Under the pieces are notes generated by a model. The model did not search any database. It was not told where the DNA came from and was given only the letters and a program-made list of their open reading frames with translations. A DNA stretch of 5,264 nt, taken from contig JAFYGD010000213.1 of NCBI GenBank assembly GCA_017543415.1, forward strand, positions 1-5,264, read 5' to 3'. This document shows positions 1 through 5,264 of the stretch, piece after piece; position 1 is the stretch's first letter, and each line of letters begins with the position of its first letter. The position numbers and the translations under genes were made by a program. This DNA is from Eubacterium sp. GTDB lineage: Bacteria; Bacillota; Clostridia; Oscillospirales; Acutalibacteraceae.

Positions 1-1703
1 TCAACGCCCGCAGCCAATGCAGCCGTATCTATAACGGTAAGGGTACGCAGACCGAGAAAGTCCATTTTCAGCAGACCGAGCTCCTCAAGCGTTGTCATAA
101 TATACTGCGTTACAACAAGCCCGTCGTTGGTTGCAAGCGGAACATAAGACGCAACGGGGTCATGAGTAATAACAACGCCCGCGGCGTGGGTGGAGGTATT
201 ACGCGGCATACCCTCAACCTTGCGTGCAATTTCTATAAGGCGATTTACCTGTTCGCTTTCCTCCATAAGCTGACGCAGCTCACGGCTTTTTTCCACCGCC
301 CTGTCAATTGAGATTTTAAAATCATTCGGAACAAGCTTTGCAACCGCGTCGACTGCGGCGTATGGCATACCCATAGCCCTTCCCACATCGCGGATTGCCA
401 TTCTTGTCTGCAAGGTTCCGAAGGTTACAATCTGGGCAACATGGTCGGCGCCGTATTTTTCGGTTACATAGTCAATAACCTCCTGCCGTCTTTCGTAGCA
501 GAAGTCAATATCAAAATCGGGCATTGAAACCCTTTCGGGATTTAAGAATCTTTCAAAAATCAGGTCGTATTTCATGGGGTCAAGATCCGTAATACCTATA
601 CAGTAAGCCGCGAGCGAGCCCGCGCCCGAGCCACGCCCCGGACCTACCGGAATACCCTTACTTTTGGCAAAGCGAACAAAATCCTGAACAATCAGGTAAT
701 AATCCGTATAGCCCATTTTATTTACGGTTTCAAGCTCGTATTCAAGACGCTTTGCATATTCCTCAGGATAATCAGTGCCGTAACGCTTTTTCATACCCTT
801 ATAGCAAAGCCTTTTGAAATACTCAAAATGGTCCTCATTATCGGGGGTTGCGAAGTACGGCAGCTTTGTGTTACCAAATTCAAAATCATAGTTGCATTTT
901 TCGGCTATCAGCTGAGTGTTTTCAATAGCTTCGGGCACATCGGCAAAAATCTCGCGCATTTCCTGTTCGGACTTAAGGTAGAAATTATTGCTGTGAAATT
1001 CAAGCCCCGTATCCTCGCCGAGCGTTTTGTTGGTTGCAATACATATTAAAACCTGCTGAATTTCCGCGTCCTCTTTTTCTACATAGTGAACGTCGTTGGT
1101 TGCAACAAGCGGAAGCCCCGTTTCATCGTTTATTCTTTTCAGTCCGTCAAGAACTATTTTTTGTTCGTCAAGCCCGTGGTTCTGAAGTTCAAGGTAATAA
1201 TTGCCCTCGCCGAAAACGGAGGAATACCAGAGCGCTTCACGCTTTGCGCCCTCATAATCGCGCTGAAGCAGAAGCTGCGGTATTTCACCCGCAAGGCAGG
1301 CTGAAAGGCAGATTAAGCCTTCGCTGTGCTTTTCAAGCAAATCACGGTCAATACGGGGCTTGAAATAAAAGCCCTCCGTATAAGCAAGGGATACCATTTT
1401 AATCAGGTTTTTATAGCCCGTTTCATTTTTTACAAGAAGAATTAAATGGTTATACTGCTTATCAAGCACCTTGTCCCTGTCAAAACGGGTACGCGGCGCA
1501 ACATAGACCTCACAGCCGATTATGGGCTTTATTCCCTCTTTTTTACATTCGCGGTAAAAATCCACCGCGCCGTACATATTGCCGTGGTCGGTAATTGCAA
1601 GCGAGGTCATGCCGAGTTCCTTTGCGCGCGCAACAAGATTGCCGAGACGGCAGGCGCCGTCCAGCAAAGAAAACTGCGTATGCAAATGGAGATGAGTGAA
1701 CAT
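1..1703 (-). CDS. dnaE: DNA polymerase III alpha subunit (DnaE), 5' part only
   Basis: This encodes the replicative C-family DNA polymerase catalytic subunit. The window holds 567 complete codons of a usual ~1,150-1,180, and the frame runs off the left edge with no internal stop on hand translation. The PHP domain occupies about 1-208: HLHLHTQFSLLDG at 4-16, ITDHGNMYG at 37-45, GCEVY at 63-67, NHLILL at 85-90, LSACLAGE at 133-140 and NDVHY at 203-207. The polymerase core follows, with the nucleotide-binding loop GPGRGSGAGSL at 354-364, catalytic PDFDIDF at 395-401 (Asp396, Asp398) and KMDFLGLRTLT at 546-556 (Asp548). These match E. coli Asp401, Asp403 and Asp555. GMPRNTSTHAAG at 498-509 is another conserved core segment. 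The full PHP and the sequence style resemble DnaE1 rather than the Bacillus DnaE3 form. The fingers, clamp-binding motif, OB fold and C-terminal domain are off the window. The ATG at 1703 gives the standard family N-terminus and has AAGG 8 bases upstream. Clostridia usually also carry PolC, which cannot be assessed here. Confidence 0.97.
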   Translation of the reverse strand, partial: MFTHLHLHTQFSLLDGACRLGNLVARAKELGMTSLAITDHGNMYGAVDFYRECKKEGIKPIIGCEVYVAPRTRFDRDKVLDKQYNHLILLVKNETGYKNLIKMVSLAYTEGFYFKPRIDRDLLEKHSEGLICLSACLAGEIPQLLLQRDYEGAKREALWYSSVFGEGNYYLELQNHGLDEQKIVLDGLKRINDETGLPLVATNDVHYVEKEDAEIQQVLICIATNKTLGEDTGLEFHSNNFYLKSEQEMREIFADVPEAIENTQLIAEKCNYDFEFGNTKLPYFATPDNEDHFEYFKRLCYKGMKKRYGTDYPEEYAKRLEYELETVNKMGYTDYYLIVQDFVRFAKSKGIPVGPGRGSGAGSLAAYCIGITDLDPMKYDLIFERFLNPERVSMPDFDIDFCYERRQEVIDYVTEKYGADHVAQIVTFGTLQTRMAIRDVGRAMGMPYAAVDAVAKLVPNDFKISIDRAVEKSRELRQLMEESEQVNRLIEIARKVEGMPRNTSTHAAGVVITHDPVASYVPLATNDGLVVTQYIMTTLEELGLLKMDFLGLRTLTVIDTAALAAGV

Positions 1704-1708
1704 AATTC

Positions 1709-2953
1709 TTACCTTGTTTTGATTGATTTATAACCCGACCAGACTGAATAGAACCTGGTTTTGTTTACCGTTTTATAAGTCCTTATGCGGACGTAATACA
1801 CTTTTTTGGATTTAAGATTTTTAACCGTTTTTGAAACAGCGCTTTTGCTGTTTACGGTCAGCTTTTTTGCATTTCTGAAATTCTTATTTGTTGAATACTG
1901 AATCTGATAACCCGAAATACCGCTTACCCTTTTCCATTTCACATAAAACGCTTTACTCCTGCGTTTCAGCTTTTTAACCGCGGATTTTGCGGGCCTCGGT
2001 TTCACAATGGTAAACTCCTTATAAGCCGTGCCGCTGTAAATGCCGATTCCTTTAACGGTTACTGTTGCGGTACCTATATTTTTATTGTTGATGTATTCGG
2101 CGGTGTAATCCTTGCCCTCTGTAAGGCGTACTCCTTTGAATTCAACATATTCAAGGGGCTTTTGCTCCTTGCCCGTGTAGGTTGGATAAAGCGACGTAAG
2201 ACGGATATAAGCCTCCGAAATATCGCGCGTTGTTCCGCTTTGGATATTATCCCCCGTTTCATAATCAAGGGCAACGCCGTTTTCAACGTTGTAAACAAAA
2301 ACGCAAAAGGAAACGCTTTGACCGTTATCGTCAACGCTTTGAGCTTCCATAATAACTCCGCTTGCAAGCAGATTATCGCCCTGAAAAACGGGAGTAACGC
2401 GGTAAAGCACGTTGTTTTGAGAATTCTGTTTTACATAAGCGGCAACGGCGTTTTCAAACGGGAGCATGCCGCTTGCGTTAAAGGTGCGCGTTCCCGTCAT
2501 AAGATTGTTTTTATTTGCGTTTTCCGCAGTGAGCTGCCAGCCGATAAGATGGCTGCGGTTATATAAATACCTACCGCTTACGAAATCATATGGCTTCTGA
2601 ATCCAGCCCGTGGGCTTTACGCTGCTTATATCCCCCCTTTTTTCGCCTTCTGCGGGCATAAGCGTTTGGTCAATATTTGCTTCACATTCGCCTACTCTGC
2701 CGAGATTATCAAGCGGAGAATACTCCTCATAAATATCCTGGGTAAGTTCATTTGGAGTAAAGGTAGGCTGATTGCCGTTTATTTCCTCATACAAATCTCC
2801 GTCATAGGCGGGAATTTCAAAGCCCTCATAGGTGAAGGCTACGACGGTTTCGGTATACTCGCCTCCATACGCGGTTTGCGCAGCGGCAAAAACGCTCAGC
2901 ACAACGGCGAGAGAAATTATAAGCGATATGCTCTTTTTACAGTTCTTGCGCAA
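1709..2953 (-). CDS. Secreted DNA/RNA non-specific endonuclease with Ig-like and Fn3 C-terminal domains
   Basis: This is a predicted exported nuclease of the beta-beta-alpha-metal (His-Asn) superfamily, DNA-entry/streptococcal DNase type (Endonuclea_NS_2-like). Numbering uses the TTG at 2953 (414 residues); starting at 2962 adds three. Residues 1-30 form a signal peptide: basic RKNCKK, a hydrophobic core SLIISLAVVLSVFAAA, then AQTAYG. The nuclease domain spans about 42-235. It includes YSPLDNLGR at 78-86, VKPTGW at 112-117, and the catalytic segment YNRSHLIGWQL at 131-141 with the probable general base His135. The first residue of the DRGH-type motif is Asn. Then follow TAENANKNNL at 142-151, with candidate metal-ligand Asn147/Asn150, and GMLPFEN at 162-168. 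An Ig-like module lies at about 255-319 (YTGK, LTEGKDY, GTATVTVKGIGIYSGT), and a very basic Fn3 domain at about 320-414. No LPXTG motif or C-terminal membrane anchor is seen. Likely roles are degrading extracellular DNA for nutrients, biofilm turnover or DNA uptake; none is proved. The gene overlaps whiA by ~17 bases and ends 5 bases before dnaE. Codon use looks like its neighbours. Confidence 0.9.
   Translation of the reverse strand: MRKNCKKSISLIISLAVVLSVFAAAQTAYGGEYTETVVAFTYEGFEIPAYDGDLYEEINGNQPTFTPNELTQDIYEEYSPLDNLGRVGECEANIDQTLMPAEGEKRGDISSVKPTGWIQKPYDFVSGRYLYNRSHLIGWQLTAENANKNNLMTGTRTFNASGMLPFENAVAAYVKQNSQNNVLYRVTPVFQGDNLLASGVIMEAQSVDDNGQSVSFCVFVYNVENGVALDYETGDNIQSGTTRDISEAYIRLTSLYPTYTGKEQKPLEYVEFKGVRLTEGKDYTAEYINNKNIGTATVTVKGIGIYSGTAYKEFTIVKPRPAKSAVKKLKRRSKAFYVKWKRVSGISGYQIQYSTNKNFRNAKKLTVNSKSAVSKTVKNLKSKKVYYVRIRTYKTVNKTRFYSVWSGYKSIKTR
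1712..1715 (-). promoter_or_regulatory. dnaE Shine-Dalgarno (AAGG) built from the nuclease's last codons
   Basis: AAGG on the coding strand comes from the last two sense codons of the nuclease gene (ACA AGG), just before its TAA stop. The spacer to the dnaE ATG is 8 bases. Ribosomes terminating on the nuclease gene therefore sit on the dnaE initiation site, suggesting translational coupling. No other purine-rich motif lies close to the dnaE ATG. Confidence 0.65.
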
Positions 2954-3830
2954 TTTCAACAATCCTTTTCAGTCTGTGGTTAGCGCCGCTGCGGGAAAGC
3001 GGGGGTTCAAAAAGCTCCGCAAGCTCCGACAGCGACAAATCAGGGTTTTCAAGCCTTTTTTCAGCCATTTCACGCAGAGAGGGCGACAGAAAGGCAAGCC
3101 CCTTTTTCTTTTTGATTTTTATTATTGCCTCAAGCTGAGGTGAAGCGGCGCGCACCGTTTTTTCAATATTTGCGGTTTCACAGTTTGCGCGGCGGTTGGC
3201 TGAATTTCTTATTTCCTTAACGATTTTTACGTTCATCATATTGAACATTGAAGCGGAAGCGCCCATTAAATAAAGGCAGTCCTCAATAGCCTCGCTGTCC
3301 TTAAAGTAAATAATATTGTAACCCTTGCGCTTTGTGGTTTTAGGCTCAAGCTCAAGCTCCTGCATTAAGGTAAGAAGGCTTTTTGAAAGGTTGTAATAGG
3401 CAACCGAAAGCTCAAGGTGGTAATCCTTTTCGGGAGAGGATACCGAGCCGCAGGCAAGGAACACACCCGCGAGAAAAGCGTTATAACAGTTACTGCAGGT
3501 AAAATTTGAAAAGTTGATTTTAAGGCTTGTTTCGTTTTGGGTATGACCGAAAAAAGCCATAATCTTTGAGCATGCGGATTCCTGGGAAATATCTACGGAA
3601 AAGCTTTTACCCGAGGGGGTGGATTTAACGCCTGAACGCACGTTGCAAAGCTCTGCAAGAAGCCTTTTAAAAAGCCGAGCGGACGCCTCGTTTTCAGATT
3701 GAAACGAAACGCCCTCAAACGAAAATTCCTTTGAAAAAAGAGCCATACCGTAGAGCATACTTTTTTTACAGCAGTTTTTTTCCAATTCATTTTTAATCAG
3801 TTCGTTTTTTACATCAGTTGAAAATGACAT
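2937..3830 (-). CDS. whiA: WhiA family DNA-binding regulator
   Basis: WhiA is a widespread Gram-positive protein with a degenerate LAGLIDADG homing-endonuclease fold joined to a C-terminal helix-turn-helix. In Streptomyces it activates sporulation-septation genes; in Bacillus it affects division and chromosome segregation. This copy has 297 residues, slightly shorter than the ~310-320 common in the family. It starts MSFSTDVKNEL, the standard family N-terminus. The LAGLIDADG remnant is AFLAGVFLACGSV at 118-130, followed by PEKDYHLE at 133-140; it lacks the acidic residue needed for cleavage, so no endonuclease activity is expected. NRRANCETANIEKTV at 212-226 is a family signature. The HTH lies at about 261-291, with LSELAELFEPP and SGANHRLKRI. 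The first 70 bases hold several A5-A7 runs encoding Lys/Asn. The last codons overlap the start of the nuclease gene and carry that gene's ribosome binding site. Identification is firm; targets in this organism are unknown. Confidence 0.95.
   Translation of the reverse strand: MSFSTDVKNELIKNELEKNCCKKSMLYGMALFSKEFSFEGVSFQSENEASARLFKRLLAELCNVRSGVKSTPSGKSFSVDISQESACSKIMAFFGHTQNETSLKINFSNFTCSNCYNAFLAGVFLACGSVSSPEKDYHLELSVAYYNLSKSLLTLMQELELEPKTTKRKGYNIIYFKDSEAIEDCLYLMGASASMFNMMNVKIVKEIRNSANRRANCETANIEKTVRAASPQLEAIIKIKKKKGLAFLSPSLREMAEKRLENPDLSLSELAELFEPPLSRSGANHRLKRIVEIAQEL
2963..2969 (-). promoter_or_regulatory. Shine-Dalgarno AAAAGGA inside whiA, deciding the nuclease start
   Basis: AAAAGGA on the coding strand is embedded in whiA codons 288-290 (Lys-Arg-Ile). 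It directly abuts the first in-frame TTG (2962), leaving no spacer, and is 3 bases from a second TTG (2959). It is 9 bases from a third TTG (2953), which is the best-spaced start. No ATG or suitably placed GTG exists before the signal-peptide core, so a TTG start is implied. Confidence 0.65.
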
Positions 3831-3841
3831 TATCTTCTCTC
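3828..3841 (-). promoter_or_regulatory. TAATG stop/start overlap and weak RBS that set the whiA start
   Basis: The rapZ stop TAA and the whiA ATG share one base (TAATG on the coding strand). Upstream is only a purine-rich GAGAG with a 6-base spacer to the ATG, a weak Shine-Dalgarno. This arrangement is typical of termination-reinitiation, in which ribosomes finishing rapZ start whiA. It supports the ATG at 3830 over the in-frame GTG at 3875, because WhiA proteins normally begin with MSFS followed by VKNEL, exactly as seen from 3830. Confidence 0.7.
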
Positions 3842-4690
3842 TATATCTCTGTGATTTACCGAAACGTTGCTCCACGAGCCCTCAAAATGCTCCCGGAGCG
3901 CTTCCGCAAAGGCAACGCTTCTGTGGTTGCCGCCCGTACAGCCTATGGCTATTACAAGCTGGCTTTTGCCCTCTTTAATATAAAGCGGTACAAGATAGTC
4001 AAGCAGCGAAACAAGCCTTTGAAGAAGCTCGGTTGACTCTTCAAAACCGAAAACGTAGGAAACGACCTCCTCATCAAGCCCTGTTTTTGAGCGAAGCTCC
4101 TCAAGCCAGTAGGGGTTCGGAAGGCACCTTACGTCAAGAACGAAATCCGCGTCAGTAGGTATTCCGTGCTTGAAGCCGAAGGACATAACGTGGATATTCA
4201 TTACCTTTTTATCGTCGCCGAGCAGAATCTGGGTAAGCCTTTTCCTGAGCTCGGGCGAAGTTAAATCGGTTGTGTCAATAACATAGTCGGCATTCTGAAG
4301 AATAGGCTCAAGCACCTTTTTTTCGTAATTGATAGCCTCTTCAATAGCGCCCGAAAACTTATCCGCAAACGGGTGCTTGCGGCGGGTAAGCTTATATCTT
4401 TTAAGCGCTTCCGGATTTTTTATGTCAAGATAGATAATCTTAACCGAATAATCGCTCTTTTTTAAATCCTTTACGGCAAGCCTGAACGCTTCAAAAACGC
4501 CCTTTGACCTAACGTCCGCAACAATGGCTATTTTTGAATAAGCGTCGGATTTTTCCATAAGGTTTATGAATTCCGAAATGAGCTCGGCAGGCATATTATC
4601 AATGCAGTAATAGCCTATATCCTCCATAAAGCCCATTGCAGTTGATTTACCCGCACCGGATACGCCTGTTAATAAAACTAATTCTTTCAT
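3830..4690 (-). CDS. rapZ: RapZ/YvcJ family P-loop nucleotide-binding protein
   Basis: This cytoplasmic protein has 286 residues, close to the 284 of E. coli RapZ. It has a Walker A motif GVSGAGKS at 9-16, followed by the family signature YYCIDNMP at 27-34, which together mark the N-terminal kinase-like nucleotide-binding domain. The C-terminal domain carries SFGFKHGIPTDADF at 170-183, VRCLPNPYW at 187-195 and GCTGGNHRSV at 250-259, all hallmarks of the family. In E. coli RapZ binds GlcN6P and delivers the GlmZ sRNA to RNase E. In Bacillus subtilis YvcJ hydrolyses nucleotides and affects competence, and its RNA role is not established, so the job here is inferred. The ATG start has AGGA at 4698-4701 with a 7-base spacer, and that site lies in the 12-base gap after murB. 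The stop overlaps the whiA start by one base. The usual downstream neighbour yvcK is absent. Confidence 0.96.
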   Translation of the reverse strand: MKELVLLTGVSGAGKSTAMGFMEDIGYYCIDNMPAELISEFINLMEKSDAYSKIAIVADVRSKGVFEAFRLAVKDLKKSDYSVKIIYLDIKNPEALKRYKLTRRKHPFADKFSGAIEEAINYEKKVLEPILQNADYVIDTTDLTSPELRKRLTQILLGDDKKVMNIHVMSFGFKHGIPTDADFVLDVRCLPNPYWLEELRSKTGLDEEVVSYVFGFEESTELLQRLVSLLDYLVPLYIKEGKSQLVIAIGCTGGNHRSVAFAEALREHFEGSWSNVSVNHRDIERR

Positions 4691-4700
4691 TTTCCTGTCC

Positions 4701-4716
4701 TGTTACTCTGTTACTC
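4701..4716. repeat. Perfect 8-bp tandem duplication spanning the murB stop codon
   Basis: The plus strand reads TGTTACTC twice without interruption, which is GAGTAACA twice on the coding strand. The upstream coding copy is read out of phase as part of Arg-Val-Thr codons, while the second copy supplies the murB stop as GAG TAA. Deleting one 8-base unit would shift murB and, by my hand reading, extend it about 16 codons into the rapZ start region before the next stop. The copies are seen directly; whether the repeat varies between strains is unknown. Confidence 0.85.
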
Positions 4717-5264
4717 TTATTTCCATTTCAAGGCGCACGCCCTTTTCCCTTTCAACCGTTTGGGAAACCTTTTTGCAAAGCTCCAGCACGTCGCTGCAGG
4801 TTGCGCCGCCTTTATTTATTACAAAACCAGCGTGCTTCGTACTTACCTGTGCACCGCCTACGCTCATTCCCTTTAAGCCGCACTCTTCAATCAGAGCGCC
4901 TGCAAAATAACCTTCGGGGCGCTTAAAGGTTGAGCCCGCTGACGGGAATTCAAGCGGTTGCTTATCATGACGGCGGGACATCAAATCCTGCATTTTGGCT
5001 TTGATTTCCTCCCTGTCGCCCTTTTTGAGTTTAAGGTAAAGCCCCGTAACGATACAGCCGTTATCGTAATACGTGCTGTGACGGTAGGAAAGCTTCAGGT
5101 CATCGCCTTCAAGGCAGCCCTTTTCACCGCTTTTTGTTATATGGTCGCAGCGGTAAAGCACATCCTTCATTTCTCCGCCGTAAGCACCTGCGTTCATAAA
5201 CGCCGCACCGCCGCAGGAGCCCGGTATGCCGTAAGCAAACTCAAGGCCCGAAAGCCCGTTTTCA
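4703..5264 (-). CDS. murB: UDP-N-acetylenolpyruvoylglucosamine reductase (MurB), 3' part only
   Basis: MurB is the cytoplasmic FAD enzyme that uses NADPH to reduce UDP-GlcNAc-enolpyruvate to UDP-N-acetylmuramate, the second committed step of peptidoglycan synthesis. The reading frame is open to the right edge, so the start and the first FAD-binding region are missing; 186 codons remain of a usual ~300. Numbering from the first full codon, the FAD-binding signature GIPGSCGGA lies at 12-20, followed by MNAGAYGGE at 23-31. SYRHS at 59-63 carries the substrate/active-site Arg. PSAGSTFKRP at 107-116 carries the family's proton-donor Ser (Ser111). EMEIRV near the end carries the conserved C-terminal Glu (E181). 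The segment between the YRHS and PSAGS motifs is short, as in type II (Gram-positive) MurB. The ATG at 5197 falls inside the FAD motif region and is not the start. The gene ends with TAA, 12 bases before rapZ, and that stop lies in an 8-base tandem repeat. Identification is firm. Confidence 0.97.
   Translation of the reverse strand, partial: ENGLSGLEFAYGIPGSCGGAAFMNAGAYGGEMKDVLYRCDHITKSGEKGCLEGDDLKLSYRHSTYYDNGCIVTGLYLKLKKGDREEIKAKMQDLMSRRHDKQPLEFPSAGSTFKRPEGYFAGALIEECGLKGMSVGGAQVSTKHAGFVINKGGATCSDVLELCKKVSQTVEREKGVRLEMEIRVTE

Noticed and set aside
828..1733. Plus-strand open frames opposite dnaE (for example 828-1049, 1034-1363 and 1446-1733).
   Set aside because: They lie antisense to a well-conserved dnaE reading frame, have no recognisable domains or ribosome binding sites, and overlap one another in different frames.
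1709..2953. The nuclease as a polymorphic toxin, with an immunity gene nearby.
   Set aside because: The nuclease domain is N-terminal, right after a signal peptide, not at the C-terminus of a long toxin. No immunity-like small gene lies downstream; dnaE follows after 5 bases.
3411..3477. LAGLIDADG-like motif in WhiA as evidence of a homing endonuclease or mobile element.
   Set aside because: This is the known degenerate fold of WhiA, without the catalytic acidic residue and fused to the WhiA HTH. There is no intein, intron or insertion boundary around it.
3774..3810. Two in-frame A AAA AAC slippery heptamers (3804-3810 and 3774-3780) plus other A-runs near the whiA start, suggesting programmed -1 frameshifting or phase variation.
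   Set aside because: By hand reading, a -1 shift at either site meets a stop within about three to four codons, so only tiny truncated products would result. The runs are explained by Lys/Asn codons, none exceeds A7, and no stimulatory stem-loop was evident.
3831..3875. Longer whiA reading frame starting at GTG 3875.
   Set aside because: The extra 15 residues overlap rapZ, do not resemble WhiA, and precede the canonical MSFS N-terminus at 3830.
2162..4926. Plus-strand open frames opposite the nuclease, whiA, rapZ and murB, and minus-strand frames inside the nuclease (2074-2367) and whiA (3593-3790).
   Set aside because: Their composition and position are those of shadows of the real genes in other frames; no family motif is visible in any.
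4703..5197. A complete small gene starting at ATG 5197.
   Set aside because: The frame continues upstream through GLSGLEF and IPGSCGGA, which are core MurB motifs, so this ATG is an internal Met.

Overview
The window is a compact, single-direction gene cluster. Every supported gene is on the minus strand, so transcription runs from position 5264 towards position 1. In that order the genes are murB (3' part only), rapZ (yvcJ), whiA, a secreted non-specific DNA/RNA endonuclease with two C-terminal accessory domains, and dnaE (5' half only). The largest gap between genes is 12 bases, one pair overlaps by a single base (TAATG), and another overlaps by about 17 bases. There is no room for an internal terminator, and I see no convincing internal promoter. 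The whole stretch looks like the interior of one long transcription unit whose promoter lies beyond the right edge.

The organism is most likely a low-to-mid GC Firmicute of class Clostridia, perhaps an Oscillospiraceae/Ruminococcaceae-type gut anaerobe. The murB-rapZ-whiA-dnaE order is clostridial. The secreted nuclease with an Ig-like repeat and a lysine-rich Fn3 tail is also typical of gut Clostridia. This placement is inference from gene order and protein style; no marker gene such as rRNA is present.

Region by region: 4703-5264 is the end of murB, for peptidoglycan precursor synthesis. 3830-4690 is rapZ, a P-loop nucleotide-binding protein linked to amino-sugar control in enterobacteria and to competence in Bacillus. 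2937-3830 is whiA, a DNA-binding protein linked to sporulation or cell division. 1709-2953 is an extracellular nuclease. 1-1703 is the N-terminal half of the DNA polymerase III alpha subunit, with its PHP domain and all three catalytic aspartates. The cluster thus joins cell-wall synthesis, division control and replication, with one unexpected secreted enzyme in the middle.

The main points of interest are five. The nuclease gene sits inside an otherwise housekeeping operon and is translationally interlocked with both neighbours. The nuclease has extreme charge polarity, with an acidic N-terminal region and a basic tail lacking any Asp or Glu. The yvcK gene that usually separates rapZ from whiA is absent. 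The PHP metal-ligand set in DnaE appears intact. A perfect 8-base tandem duplication forms the murB stop codon. No RNA gene, CRISPR array, insertion sequence or other mobile element was seen, and no stretch over 300 bases lacks a gene.
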